From a virus, in IMG/VR virus record IMGVR_UViG_3300020442_000006, positions 62,001-126,000 of that record: a DNA stretch of 64,000 bases; one strand, given 5' to 3'. Under the pieces are notes generated by a model that saw only the letters and a list, made by a program, of their open reading frames with translations, was not told the DNA's origin and did no database searches. The stretch's first letter is position 1; every line of letters starts with the position of its first letter. Shown in pieces: positions 6,169 to 14,767 of the stretch. Both the position numbers and the translations under genes were made by a program.

Positions 6169-6337
6169 CAATAACCTCAATGTGTGATATATGTTGATGG
6201 AAGTTCCACCAAGCGGTTTGCACTTCCTCGTAAGACTCCACTATTTTAACTGAGTTGTCTTTGCACCATATTTTATACCAATGTCTGTCATATGGCAAGT
6301 CAGACGTATTTTTGAAGAAATCAGGCAATGCGTTCAT
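6125..6337 (-). CDS. Conserved small cyanophage protein, GGKG C-terminus, 70 aa
   Basis: The ATG at 6337 (MNALPDFFKNTSDLPYDRHW) overlaps the upstream stop by 17 nt; a longer in-frame version reaching 6436 is unlikely. It ends KRKKGGKGRGFS, a tail familiar from small cyanomyovirus proteins. Function unknown. Confidence 0.6.
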   Translation of the reverse strand: MNALPDFFKNTSDLPYDRHWYKIWCKDNSVKIVESYEEVQTAWWNFHQHISHIEVIDAKRKKGGKGRGFS

Positions 6338-6530
6338 AAGACCAATGGGGATCATCATCACCGTCAGACCAGATCCAGAATTCTGGATTGTGTTGCGATG
6401 ACATAAACATACGACCGTCCGCCCTCTTATCCTCAATGTTACAGATAGGGTTGCTGTTCATATGTTCAACAAATTGTTTTTTAGTTCGGTCTGATTTAGG
6501 TGTGACCTTCACCAATTTCCTCAAGGGCAT
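6321..6530 (-). CDS. Conserved small cyanophage protein, 69 aa
   Basis: MPLRKLVKVTPKSDRTKKQF... ends in an acidic, tryptophan-rich segment (FWIWSDGDDDPHW). I recognise the pattern from other cyanomyovirus small genes but know no function. It overlaps the preceding gene by 35 nt. Confidence 0.6.
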   Translation of the reverse strand: MPLRKLVKVTPKSDRTKKQFVEHMNSNPICNIEDKRADGRMFMSSQHNPEFWIWSDGDDDPHWSYERIA

Positions 6531-6738
6531 TTTCTAATTTTTGATAGAGATCATTATATTTGATACCGAGAAGTGATTCCCAGTTTTGTTGTGACCTATC
6601 GTCAAGCATTTGCATTGCTGACATACATCCCAACAGTTCTTTAGGTGTGAGTGACGTGATTTGCATTTGATTGATGTGTGTTCTTGTCCATCTTAACAGA
6701 CTTTCGTATCTTTGTTTGTAAATCTGTTCGCTGTTCAT
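6496..6738 (-). CDS. KQRYESLLRW-motif protein, 80 aa
   Basis: MNSEQIYKQRYESLLRWTRT... shares its N-terminal motif with the 44-aa protein at 1279-1413 and continues with a helical C-terminal region. First gene of the overlapping cluster 5697-6738. Function unknown. Confidence 0.6.
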   Translation of the reverse strand: MNSEQIYKQRYESLLRWTRTHINQMQITSLTPKELLGCMSAMQMLDDRSQQNWESLLGIKYNDLYQKLENALEEIGEGHT

Positions 6739-6780
6739 AATATTTTAGAATTTCATAATATAATTCTAAATCATAATGTT

Positions 6781-7110
6781 TCATCTATCCTCCACATCGG
6801 GTAACATCTCATTTCCTGGGTGGTCATTGGTTTTTCCCTTGTAATTCTTTTTATTTTTGAAGTGTTCATCATCAATTTCAAGGTCATCCCATTGATGTTG
6901 ATAGATGCACAAACAACACTTATTAAACGGTTGTCTAGACCCTTCTGGATTGGGTTTAGTGCCAACACATAGTGTAATGTATTCTTCAGACACGAATTCA
7001 ATCGTGCCTTCGAACTGTTCAAATCTTGCAGGCATTCCTACCTCAAGTGATTTTAGTATGTTCCGTAGTTCCAAGGGAATAGACTCCGAGATAAAAAGAG
7101 GTGTGGTCAT
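6781..7110 (-). CDS. Hypothetical protein, 109 aa
   Basis: MTTPLFISESIPLELRNILK... has a central beta-rich segment (ARFEQFEGTIEFVSEEYITL) that resembles a small barrel domain, and a polar C-terminus. It forms an ATGA overlap with the preceding gene. Function unknown. Confidence 0.6.
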   Translation of the reverse strand: MTTPLFISESIPLELRNILKSLEVGMPARFEQFEGTIEFVSEEYITLCVGTKPNPEGSRQPFNKCCLCIYQHQWDDLEIDDEHFKNKKNYKGKTNDHPGNEMLPDVEDR

Positions 7111-7295
7111 TCTGAGACGTGTTTCAAGTGTAGTAGATCGGCAAGTGCGTCCACTTCAGCAAGTGCGTCAGTCAGCATTTCTTTGCTGATCTGTCCTCGG
7201 TGATGTCTTCGATGTGAAGACGAAATGTACAACAGTAGTGCTTTGCGTAGGACTCCTTGTTGTTTGTCGTTAAGCATTCTGGATTTTAGGAACAT
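7107..7295 (-). CDS. Small basic hypothetical protein, 62 aa
   Basis: MFLKSRMLNDKQQGVLRKAL..., helical with a basic stretch HRRHHRG. A G-rich Shine-Dalgarno-like sequence (GGGGGAG) lies only 2 nt before the ATG at 7295, so the internal ATG at 7277 is also possible. Function unknown. Confidence 0.5.
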   Translation of the reverse strand: MFLKSRMLNDKQQGVLRKALLLYISSSHRRHHRGQISKEMLTDALAEVDALADLLHLKHVSE

Positions 7296-7322
7296 CGCTC
7301 CCCCAAGCGAAGATAATACTAT

Positions 7323-7997
7323 TTACAATAATGGGATGAGTGAGAATTGATCATCGGGTAGATCGGACTGGGTATGAATATCAAACCCAAGTGTAATACG
7401 AGGTGTTTCAAATTCCTCGTGAACCACCACCCTGTGTTGCCTGTCCCACCCAGGCCCAAAGTAGATATTGCCCACTTCATTCTTTATAGAATAGAGTGGT
7501 TCGCCATCTTGTCTGAACTCGGTCGTTGTGTTGTGCGGTTCAATACTAATATAACCGTGATAATCAAATTTGTGGTCGTGCCAGTTTAAGACATTGTTAG
7601 GATTATGGTAGTTCATCCAACATTGAAACCATAGTGGTTCGTCAGTCTCAAGCGTGGTGCGTACCACAGTTTGAAGATCGCGGTTCAATAACCAGAATAG
7701 CGGACTTGGGGATGTAAGTGCAAATATGTTATAGAATCGATACCCAGAATACTGATTTTTACCCCAATTCTTAATAAAATCCTCATCTTCCTTGCGTTTC
7801 TCTTCATAATTGAATAGACTAGGAAGATTGCCTAGTGTTAACCCCTGATCAGTCAGGGATGAATCGAAACCAGTAAATGTATTTTTGAACAGTCGATATG
7901 CCCTGCCCAGTTGTGTTATCATTTCTTCTTTCTCGTGGATGATACAAGGAGATCTCCATAGAGACCAGTCATCACCCTTCTCAAGTAAAGTTGCCAT
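7323..7997 (-). CDS. 2OG-Fe(II) oxygenase-like protein, 224 aa
   Basis: The C-terminal half has a double-stranded beta-helix signature: NWHDHKFDYHGYISI (putative metal-binding histidines), then GNIYFGPGWDRQHRVV (third ligand His), then an Arg in PRITLGFDI that would bind the 2-oxoglutarate carboxylate. I choose the ATG at 7997 (MATLLEKGDDWSLW), which overlaps the upstream gene by 17 nt, over the in-frame ATG at 8042. It is the last gene of the oxygenase/halogenase operon. The substrate is unknown; the context suggests a protein or peptide. Confidence 0.7.
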   Translation of the reverse strand: MATLLEKGDDWSLWRSPCIIHEKEEMITQLGRAYRLFKNTFTGFDSSLTDQGLTLGNLPSLFNYEEKRKEDEDFIKNWGKNQYSGYRFYNIFALTSPSPLFWLLNRDLQTVVRTTLETDEPLWFQCWMNYHNPNNVLNWHDHKFDYHGYISIEPHNTTTEFRQDGEPLYSIKNEVGNIYFGPGWDRQHRVVVHEEFETPRITLGFDIHTQSDLPDDQFSLIPLL

Positions 7998-8670
7998 AGT
8001 TAGGGTTGTAAGAAGTTCTTGGGTCTGTGGGTGTTTTCTCACTCACATTTATATTTACCACTAAACGTGGTTCGTTTGTTGGATAGGATGAACTGTGAAA
8101 CAGATCTCCCTTGAAAGCAACCGCTCTGCCCTTCTTAGGGGTTACACGTTGCTTTTCTGTCCAAGTATCCTTAGATACCATTGCAGGGTACTCAAAGGCA
8201 TCCTGAGTTCTCTCATTATAGATGATTGTATCTCCATCCGTGTCATTCAGATAGTAGATCACGTTCCAAGAATTAGGGACGTAACTATCAATGTGTGGCA
8301 TTTGTACCTGATTAGAACCCATAGCAGGTACTGCATTTATTCTCATTCGTAGCAGGCATTCAGCACTCAATGCTTCACGGAACTGTAAAGCGAGTGGCAT
8401 AAAACCATTTGTAAGTGTTGAGCAATGTGATTTGTCACCATACTCAATTTCATACAAATAATGTAGGTTAGCGAACCCATTGCGGGGGTCATCAATAAAA
8501 TCAGGAATATCCGTGATTGCTTTATCTTTACGATACCAAGCAAGATCTGGATTGTTTGCACATAATAGTAACCAGTCCTGATATACTGGTGGGATAATGT
8601 TCTCAAAGACGATCACATCATCCAGTTTCTTATATGCTGTATCAAATGGATTGCTGACTGTTAGTTTCAT
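7981..8670 (-). CDS. 2OG-Fe(II) oxygenase, prolyl-4-hydroxylase-like, 229 aa
   Basis: Complete motif set: MPHIDSY (HxD), DLFHSSSYP (distal His) and Arg in PRLVVNINV for 2-oxoglutarate. The stretch NVIYYLNDTDGDTIIYNE between them is typical of phage P4H-type hydroxylases. Its start codon overlaps the upstream stop by one base, so expression is coupled. It closely resembles the operon member at 11333-11866 and the copy at 63446. Confidence 0.85.
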   Translation of the reverse strand: MKLTVSNPFDTAYKKLDDVIVFENIIPPVYQDWLLLCANNPDLAWYRKDKAITDIPDFIDDPRNGFANLHYLYEIEYGDKSHCSTLTNGFMPLALQFREALSAECLLRMRINAVPAMGSNQVQMPHIDSYVPNSWNVIYYLNDTDGDTIIYNERTQDAFEYPAMVSKDTWTEKQRVTPKKGRAVAFKGDLFHSSSYPTNEPRLVVNINVSEKTPTDPRTSYNPNYGNFT

Positions 8671-9314
8671 TACGGTGCTACGTTAAATGTCAGGGTGATA
8701 CGATTGTGTTCACCATTTGTCTCATATCCGTGAGTCATATTGCTCGGGAAGATAACAATATCTCCCTCTGCTGTTGGTACGGTAGCGTCCAACAAATTAA
8801 ATGGTGTCATCCCAGTCTGTTTACATTGCATAATTGGATAGAATGTAGACTGTGTAGTTCTCTTGAACCTGAGTGGTGCGTGCTTCATCGGGTCGTAGTT
8901 AATGAAATAACAACCTGAGTACAAACAATTAGAGAACTCGTGTGGTGCATAGATTGAATTCTGTGATGCTACTTCAATGTGTGAGTCAATCAACTCCATA
9001 GTTGAGAGATCATATTGCATTGATGCTTCATTGATCTGTCTAACAGCGTCCAGAATCGTCTCCTTCACCGTTGCAAGCAAAGGATGATCCAACACATTAT
9101 TCTCTCCTATTTGCGTCACACCGTGGCATATAGACGTGTTAGGTGATTGATGTAGATCATCTTGTGAGCATTGATTGATGAAGTTAGTGATCGCGTTCTT
9201 GTCCCGTTCGTGATTCTCATTTGTGTAGTTTCCCACGGGGTTCATAAACAAACCGTACACGTTGGTTTGTTGGATGCTCTCGAAATCGTCAGATAATTCT
9301 TTAGGGGAATGCAT
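8670..9314 (-). CDS. 2OG-Fe(II) oxygenase superfamily protein, possibly degenerate, 214 aa
   Basis: The C-terminal cupin-like core PHEFSNCLYSGCYFIN ... SNMTHGYETN ... NRITLTFNV aligns with the intact oxygenase at 48703 (SHDHTNSMYSG ... LVHYVPQG ... PRMSLSFNI). At the second metal position the usual His/Asp is replaced by Phe (H-E-F), so the site may be altered or use Glu. Overlaps by one base with both neighbours. Confidence 0.7.
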   Translation of the reverse strand: MHSPKELSDDFESIQQTNVYGLFMNPVGNYTNENHERDKNAITNFINQCSQDDLHQSPNTSICHGVTQIGENNVLDHPLLATVKETILDAVRQINEASMQYDLSTMELIDSHIEVASQNSIYAPHEFSNCLYSGCYFINYDPMKHAPLRFKRTTQSTFYPIMQCKQTGMTPFNLLDATVPTAEGDIVIFPSNMTHGYETNGEHNRITLTFNVAP

Positions 9315-9967
9315 TATGTGTAATAGGGTGAAGTGTTAATCATTGACTGTTCATTCTGAATCCTTTGACTCGCTGTTTCCCAAGGTGCTGCTAACATCGG
9401 ACGACCGTCCCATTTATTGTCAGCGTACCTACCATCTTGATCGACATAGGATACAAATGCCTGTATCTGTAGATCTCCCTGATACTTTGGTCTCCAATGG
9501 AAATCTTTATGTCCACGGAAGATAATCATATCACCTTGATTCATCAATAAGTCATACGATTTACCATCAATTTCTATATAAAAGGGCCAATTAGTCTCAT
9601 CCCTTGTTATACATATATTTCCGACCCATTCGCCACTTGTTCTGTCTCTGTGTCGTACCAGATTAGTGCCTTTGGTATATACTCTAGCATAACTAAATGT
9701 CTGCCATAATTTACAACCAACAGCGTCTTCAATCTGTTTTTTAATTACCTGTCCCATCGCTTCAAAACATACTGGAGAGTACATTGCGAATGCCCCTGGC
9801 ATAATGGGATCGCTTGTGGGACCTGAAGTTGTCGCTTCAATTATGTTTTTAATCATAATGAATTCGTGCTTCAAATGTTCACAAGTTTCTTGTGATAATG
9901 CATTACGAATTCGCCAAAGTTTACCCTTTGCGAACTCTTCAATTTTCTCATCAATAACCACTTCCAT
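9314..9967 (-). CDS. 2OG-Fe(II) oxygenase, 217 aa
   Basis: LVRHRDRTSGEWVGNICI supplies HxD and DFHWRPKYQG supplies the distal histidine; DMIIFRGH precedes it as in prolyl-hydroxylase folds. The residue expected to bind 2-oxoglutarate is less clear (QIQAFVSY). It starts 6 nt after the stop of the preceding gene. Substrate unknown. Confidence 0.8.
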   Translation of the reverse strand: MEVVIDEKIEEFAKGKLWRIRNALSQETCEHLKHEFIMIKNIIEATTSGPTSDPIMPGAFAMYSPVCFEAMGQVIKKQIEDAVGCKLWQTFSYARVYTKGTNLVRHRDRTSGEWVGNICITRDETNWPFYIEIDGKSYDLLMNQGDMIIFRGHKDFHWRPKYQGDLQIQAFVSYVDQDGRYADNKWDGRPMLAAPWETASQRIQNEQSMINTSPYYT

Positions 9968-9973
9968 AACCCA

Positions 9974-10633
9974 TTAATTGTTTACTAGATCGTGAGTAAT
10001 TCCGTGAAAGAATCCCACAATAGTTAGGCGTGAATCGTTGACATCATTTCCGAAGAAATCCATACCACCGTGAAACTTCCTACCATCAAAGATTAAGCAA
10101 CGATTATATCTACTTTCAATACTAATTGAAGTTTGATACATCGAATTACACTCCTCTTTATACTTTTCATATGCTGCTGCCGATTCCTCATCATCCTGAG
10201 CAAGTAATTGTTTCTTGAATTCTTCTTCGAAACCTTGCCCATTAAAATGTGGTGGCACATCGTAGATAGTTGTACCACGATTAGGTACAACACCCTCATT
10301 CAAATAGATAACCATACCTACACCTAAGTGTGGTGGGTCAGAATGAATCCATCCACGTTTGTTGTTACCATCGCATACGTGAAATGCAATATCTGCAATA
10401 TCAAATCCGATGAAAGATGGTAGATACGATACTACTTTACGACATATGATTTCGTGCAAGATAGGGTCAACTGAATCAAGGAGAGTTGATCTCTTCCCAG
10501 GCCAATTACCCTTATTGGGGTGATCATAACACCTCATATATTCTTGCTGTTTCGCTAAGTTAACGACCAACGATGGTGTCTCGAAAAAATTATCGATTAC
10601 GATGGTTGGTACATACTCCTCAACAAATCTCAT
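9974..10633 (-). CDS. 2OG-oxygenase-fold protein, DUF6445-like, 219 aa
   Basis: WIHSDPPHLGVGMVIYLN carries HxD, RKFHGGMDFFG the distal His and SRLTIVGFFH the Arg. The order and spacing match the DUF6445 family, which often sits beside tryptophan halogenases in bacteria (recalled, not searched). A long insert (about residues 130-165) separates the two metal motifs. ATGA overlap with the preceding DUF6065-like gene. Confidence 0.75.
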   Translation of the reverse strand: MRFVEEYVPTIVIDNFFETPSLVVNLAKQQEYMRCYDHPNKGNWPGKRSTLLDSVDPILHEIICRKVVSYLPSFIGFDIADIAFHVCDGNNKRGWIHSDPPHLGVGMVIYLNEGVVPNRGTTIYDVPPHFNGQGFEEEFKKQLLAQDDEESAAAYEKYKEECNSMYQTSISIESRYNRCLIFDGRKFHGGMDFFGNDVNDSRLTIVGFFHGITHDLVNN

Positions 10634-11343
10634 TTTCTAAACCATCTGAAAGGGCATTTCTTTTCTTTCTCTCCAAAGATAATATCCTTGGCAAGAAATG
10701 GTGTGAATTGTTTCACCGATAGACGCTTATGCATCTGTAACAGCATTTCCTGTGGTGGTGCTGCCTTGGTCAACTTGAATGACTCTCTAAGATCGCCTTC
10801 CTTATAGAATGCAAACTTATAAATTGGGTCACCTCGTTTAATTTTGACCTGTTCATTAGGATCACAAATATTGATCCCAAAAGATATAGGTCTGCACCAA
10901 TCAGATAGGTTAAACCAACCGTTTACTAGTGTATAGTTATTATTCCTACTTGTCAATGGGTAGTCTCTCGCTTCCACCCATACACCTTTCTGTTTTGTCC
11001 ACAGCAACAACTGTGGTACTGAGATCTGTAGAGTTTTGATAGGTGGTTCTAAATCTTCTACCTTGAGATATTTCTGGATTTGCTGATCATTAAATTCTTT
11101 ACACTTGACTCCACCCTCATAGATTGTGAATGTCATATCCTTCGGACTGTACATAATGAACTCACGTGAGTTCTTATGTGTCCAAGCAGGGCATTGCATA
11201 TATGGTACGAATTTATTTCCCTCGTACTCATCGATAACTTTCTTTGGTTCAATACCAATACCTTCTAAACTTAGAGGTGAATCCCAACAGTTTAGAACAT
11301 CCTGACCACCGTCATACTGATAGTAAAAGATCTCAATAGTCAT
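10630..11343 (-). CDS. DUF6065-like protein, copy A, 237 aa
   Basis: MTIEIFYYQYDGGQDVLNCW... ends EKKCPFRWFRK. It shares its central region (PPIKTLQISVPQLLLWTKQK and DPNEQVKIKRGDPIYKFAFY) with the operon member at 12350. Both follow the DUF6065 layout: a tryptophan-containing PW/PQ segment, then a Gly/Asp-rich strand region, then a lipocalin-like end. Function is unknown, but the family is typically encoded with halogenases and oxygenases. Overlaps its neighbours by 4 and 11 nt. Confidence 0.6.
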   Translation of the reverse strand: MTIEIFYYQYDGGQDVLNCWDSPLSLEGIGIEPKKVIDEYEGNKFVPYMQCPAWTHKNSREFIMYSPKDMTFTIYEGGVKCKEFNDQQIQKYLKVEDLEPPIKTLQISVPQLLLWTKQKGVWVEARDYPLTSRNNNYTLVNGWFNLSDWCRPISFGINICDPNEQVKIKRGDPIYKFAFYKEGDLRESFKLTKAAPPQEMLLQMHKRLSVKQFTPFLAKDIIFGEKEKKCPFRWFRK

Positions 11344-11866
11344 AATTAAAATTTAATGTCATTCTATTTGTAGTGGTGGTAGGGCAACTCGATGCGTGGT
11401 AAGTAGAACCATCAAAAATAACGACTTTACCCTGTTCTGGTTTTACTCTCCTAGTTTCCTTGTTTTCCTCATCAAAGAACACCGTGTCACCATCACTTGT
11501 GTTCACATAATATATTGCAGTTGTATGTTTGTTGTGTCTGTCAATGTGTGGCATATTGTATCCTGTGCCTGTTGGCAATAGGAGACCACCTTTAATCCTA
11601 TACAGTTCATAATCCTTTGTCTCTACAAATGTGAAGAGAAGAGGCATTATGATATTACAAAACTCTGAGTGAGTACCAGTCTCTGCGTCATAAAACAAAT
11701 GTGCGAACCCTTGACTCCCATTTGCATTAGGGAATCGGTTTCGCACTTCGTCTGTCTCTCTGTATGTGACATCCTTAAGATAACCCCAAGGGAATCCCAC
11801 ATCTTCCATCATTTGTTTGATTCTCATCTGATATACAGGTGGAATCACATTACGAATAATTCGCAT
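11333..11866 (-). CDS. 2OG-Fe(II) oxygenase, prolyl-4-hydroxylase-like, 177 aa
   Basis: Has YNMPHIDRHN (HxD), STYHASSCPTT (distal His) and Arg in NRMTLNFNYDY, with TAIYYVNTSDGDTVFFDEEN between. This is a compact, complete catalytic core. It lies between the two DUF6065-like genes. Probably hydroxylates a protein or peptide residue; substrate not known. Confidence 0.85.
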   Translation of the reverse strand: MRIIRNVIPPVYQMRIKQMMEDVGFPWGYLKDVTYRETDEVRNRFPNANGSQGFAHLFYDAETGTHSEFCNIIMPLLFTFVETKDYELYRIKGGLLLPTGTGYNMPHIDRHNKHTTAIYYVNTSDGDTVFFDEENKETRRVKPEQGKVVIFDGSTYHASSCPTTTTNRMTLNFNYDY

Positions 11867-12036
11867 TAGTAACTCTGCTCACACTCCTCTAAATTTTCTT
11901 CACCACATTTCTCATATGAAATGCTGTCAGTATGATACGAATGATAAATCCTACCCCATACTACCTCGAACTCTTCCTCATTCAAGTTCTTGAATAAGAC
12001 TTTACCGTTGTAGTAAACGTGATAAGATTCTGCCAT
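11866..12036 (-). CDS. Small conserved cyanophage protein, 56 aa
   Basis: MAESYHVYYNGKVLFKNLNE... has the compact pattern of small phage proteins (Y-x-V-Y-x-N-G..., L-N-E-E-E-F) with two C-terminal cysteines. Stop and start codons overlap its neighbours by one base on each side, so it is a bona fide operon member. Confidence 0.6.
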   Translation of the reverse strand: MAESYHVYYNGKVLFKNLNEEEFEVVWGRIYHSYHTDSISYEKCGEENLEECEQSY

Positions 12037-12353
12037 TAATCATCCTCCTGATTTTCTTCTGATACGTTTCCGATAATTTCCATTTCAGTATCCTCAGCGT
12101 CAAGTTCTGCCATTGGCATCCCGACTTCATCTTCCTCACCCATAATGTCTCGTTTCACAATAAAGAGAGCATCGATAGCACCCTCCAATCTAGATCTCTG
12201 AGAATATGCATCAGATCTCTTTTGAAACTCGATAGTGGTGACACCATACGGATTCAGTTTCTTGTTTGCGAAATCCGTATCGTATTTTTCAATGATCTTG
12301 TCAACTTCCTCTTTTTGCAAGTGAAAGTTTTGAATCAATTCATTAATGTTCAT
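12036..12353 (-). CDS. Hypothetical acidic coiled protein, 105 aa
   Basis: MNINELIQNFHLQKEEVDKI... is helical with heptad-like leucines for about 70 residues, then a strongly acidic tail (EEDEVGMPMAELDAEDTEME). It overlaps the upstream DUF6065-like gene by 4 nt. Function unknown; the acidic tail could contact a basic partner in the same operon. Confidence 0.6.
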   Translation of the reverse strand: MNINELIQNFHLQKEEVDKIIEKYDTDFANKKLNPYGVTTIEFQKRSDAYSQRSRLEGAIDALFIVKRDIMGEEDEVGMPMAELDAEDTEMEIIGNVSEENQEDD

Positions 12354-13135
12354 CGGTCAATTCCGTTACTGTGGTGTTTGATCGCCCTCATAGCACGAGC
12401 AACCTTGTGTGATACATCGTCATCATTAGGATACTCTGCCTTCAAAGAATAGTTGAAAGCATTTTCAAGATCCCAATCTTCAGTCGTTGCATTATCTATA
12501 CGAATATCATACCAACCTTTGTCAAGTGTTGCTCTGGGCATAGGTATGAACTGTGCTAGTGGTGTCCCTGCTTTGATTAGAGTTTCACCATCTAATACGT
12601 GCCAGATAAGTTGCACGTTAACTTGCATAGCAAATCTTGGATCATAGATCCCTGCAGTTGCTTCGAAACGGGACTCATTGTTCCAGTACACGGGTGTCTG
12701 CATAAAGATTAGATCGTCACTTGCTCTCACTCTCCACGGTGTTTCGAGTTTAATGATGTGTGCAAGTGAATCACGTGGACTGTCCACCAAAGGTACAGTT
12801 TGGTCAGGTGGATGATCTCCAATAAAGTTCGCGTGTCTCGTGAACATTGTAGGGATTTCATACTCATAACCAACTCCATCACCGTTTGTACGAATGATGA
12901 AATCCATTGGTGCGACTACAACATAACCCATACGAGTGATCTGTTTCAACCCTGGGCAGTTTGCCACATTCATATTTCCACGAAAGGGGCATTTCTTTTG
13001 TCGTTCTTCTTTCGACATCCAACGTCTTCTTACCGAACTCGTTGGTATCAAAGGATAGTTCTCGACCAACCCTGGTTCTAGAGAGAAGAACCTCAACCAC
13101 GGTTTCTTCTTTTTATTCCTCAGGAAGTTGAACAT
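12350..13135 (-). CDS. DUF6065-like protein, copy B, 261 aa
   Basis: MFNFLRNKKKKPWLRFFSLE.... The ATG at 13135 overlaps the halogenase end by 22 nt; the in-frame ATG at 13213 is less likely. CPFRGNMNVANCPGLKQITR is followed by MGYVVVAPMDFIIRTNGDGV, then IIKLETPWRVRASDDLIFMQ and the Gly/Asp strand region, matching copy A and the DUF6065 layout. Two Cys-Pro elements could bind metal. Directly follows halogenase 2, suggesting that it acts with it, possibly as a substrate-binding partner (inference). Confidence 0.6.
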   Translation of the reverse strand: MFNFLRNKKKKPWLRFFSLEPGLVENYPLIPTSSVRRRWMSKEERQKKCPFRGNMNVANCPGLKQITRMGYVVVAPMDFIIRTNGDGVGYEYEIPTMFTRHANFIGDHPPDQTVPLVDSPRDSLAHIIKLETPWRVRASDDLIFMQTPVYWNNESRFEATAGIYDPRFAMQVNVQLIWHVLDGETLIKAGTPLAQFIPMPRATLDKGWYDIRIDNATTEDWDLENAFNYSLKAEYPNDDDVSHKVARAMRAIKHHSNGIDR

Positions 13136-14765
13136 TGTCTTCACCATAGATGTTTTCAAGTAAGAATTCATAATGTGTTGGGCATTCATCAGACTTGATA
13201 AACTCATCAACACTCTTGATATAGTCTAGACGCTCATTTCCAATATGAGTGAGTTCATCAATGTTTCCATATCCATTAAACCTAGTTCCCAATCTCAATC
13301 CCATACCTGCAGCGATGAAGTTCATACCTGCAATGTTTGCTCTGAGTGGTCTACCAAGATCAAGAATATCTCCCATCCTCTCGTACTCATCGTTCACCTT
13401 GATGTTACCATCAAACTGTTCGAGCATATACTCACATCTTTGTGATGCGTGTCTCCAATATGGATTATCAGTTCGTTTGCTCAATGCATAGTGCATTGCT
13501 ACGAAGTGACTGAACCCAATCACCTCACGTTGTGCAGCATAGTTGAACCATTGACGCTCAATACCTGATACATAACCCTGACGACGATTAAGAACATCGA
13601 CCAGTCTAAGGATATTCTCGTGAGTTGTCAACAGACCAGTGGATTCTAGTGGTTCAATGAAACCATATGACATCCCGATTGCTACACAATTCAACTCCCA
13701 CGCTTTCTCTCTATATCCGTGCTTGATGTCAATAGACTGGATTTCATACTCATCAGGTTCCAGATCGAATTCTTCATCAATCCACATCTCGAATTCCTGT
13801 CTCGCCTCATTTTCCATAGCGAAACGTGACGACCAACAGTATCCAACTCCGATCCTATCCCACAACGGAATAGTCCACATCCATCCATTATTTGCACCAC
13901 GACAGTCTGTCACATTGTGCATCTTTTCCTTACGTTGTTTCTGTGATGTGTAAGGAATGCGAGCAAAGAATGCTTTGTCGTTTGGTAGATATTTCTCGAA
14001 ACTAATATGACGTACTGCCATCATTTCCTCAATGAGTGCACCCTTAAATCCTGTGCAGTCAATGAAGAGATCGCCTTGTACCCCGATTGTCTTTTTATCT
14101 GCTGCTAGTTTTACTGCAAGTTGTTTGATGACTCTGTTACTTTGGGCGGGAGATCCACCTGCCATAACATCCTTGACCATTCCTCGTACATCACCTGTGA
14201 TGTGTGTGAATCTATCCTGTGATGCAAACGGATAGCATACATCAGTCTTCAAGTATTCTGCGAATCGATCAGCATCAATATGGTAGGCAGTATCACTAGC
14301 AAAGTCAAAATCACGAATCCTCCCATCTTCGTTACCGTATTCTTTATTATGTTCTGCCATACAGGTGTTACCTGCCAAGTAATACTTAGCAAACAACTCT
14401 GGCGGGAACTCATCAGGATATAATCTTTGAAGATCAAAGAAATCTTGAATATCGTTCTTACAATTATATAGATCTGCAGGTCCAAATGGATACTGGAATG
14501 TAGATCCCTTCTCACGGAAGTCTGTGAACTGAATACTGTTCTTATATGTTGCTCCTACCTTCGGCATCCAGTCTTCGTCTTTAAGACCAAGTGAACGCAA
14601 ATACTTATTAAACTGTCCGATAGTTGATTCACCAACTCCGACTGGTTTATGCTTCTTGGATTCGACTAGTACAACACTAATCCAAGGGCATAATTTCAAT
14701 AGTGCTGCTGCTGTCATCCATCCAGATGACCCACCGCCAACCACTACAACATTGTTAACTTGCAT
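13113..14765 (-). CDS. Flavin-dependent tryptophan halogenase-like protein, intact motifs, 550 aa
   Basis: N-terminal FAD-binding VVVGGGSSGWMTAAAL (GxGxxG, residues 6-21), the lysine in GATYKNSIQF near residue 74 that corresponds to the catalytic Lys of PrnA/RebH, the WxWxIP halogenase signature in NGWMWTIPLWDR (near residue 290), and GFIEPLESTGL, the Glu/Ser-Thr region of the chlorination site. All diagnostic motifs are present, so an active FADH2-dependent halogenase is plausible; it would need host or phage reduced flavin. The second half of a tandem pair, 2 nt after halogenase 1. Confidence 0.9.
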   Translation of the reverse strand: MQVNNVVVVGGGSSGWMTAAALLKLCPWISVVLVESKKHKPVGVGESTIGQFNKYLRSLGLKDEDWMPKVGATYKNSIQFTDFREKGSTFQYPFGPADLYNCKNDIQDFFDLQRLYPDEFPPELFAKYYLAGNTCMAEHNKEYGNEDGRIRDFDFASDTAYHIDADRFAEYLKTDVCYPFASQDRFTHITGDVRGMVKDVMAGGSPAQSNRVIKQLAVKLAADKKTIGVQGDLFIDCTGFKGALIEEMMAVRHISFEKYLPNDKAFFARIPYTSQKQRKEKMHNVTDCRGANNGWMWTIPLWDRIGVGYCWSSRFAMENEARQEFEMWIDEEFDLEPDEYEIQSIDIKHGYREKAWELNCVAIGMSYGFIEPLESTGLLTTHENILRLVDVLNRRQGYVSGIERQWFNYAAQREVIGFSHFVAMHYALSKRTDNPYWRHASQRCEYMLEQFDGNIKVNDEYERMGDILDLGRPLRANIAGMNFIAAGMGLRLGTRFNGYGNIDELTHIGNERLDYIKSVDEFIKSDECPTHYEFLLENIYGEDNVQLPEE

Positions 14766-14767
14766 AA

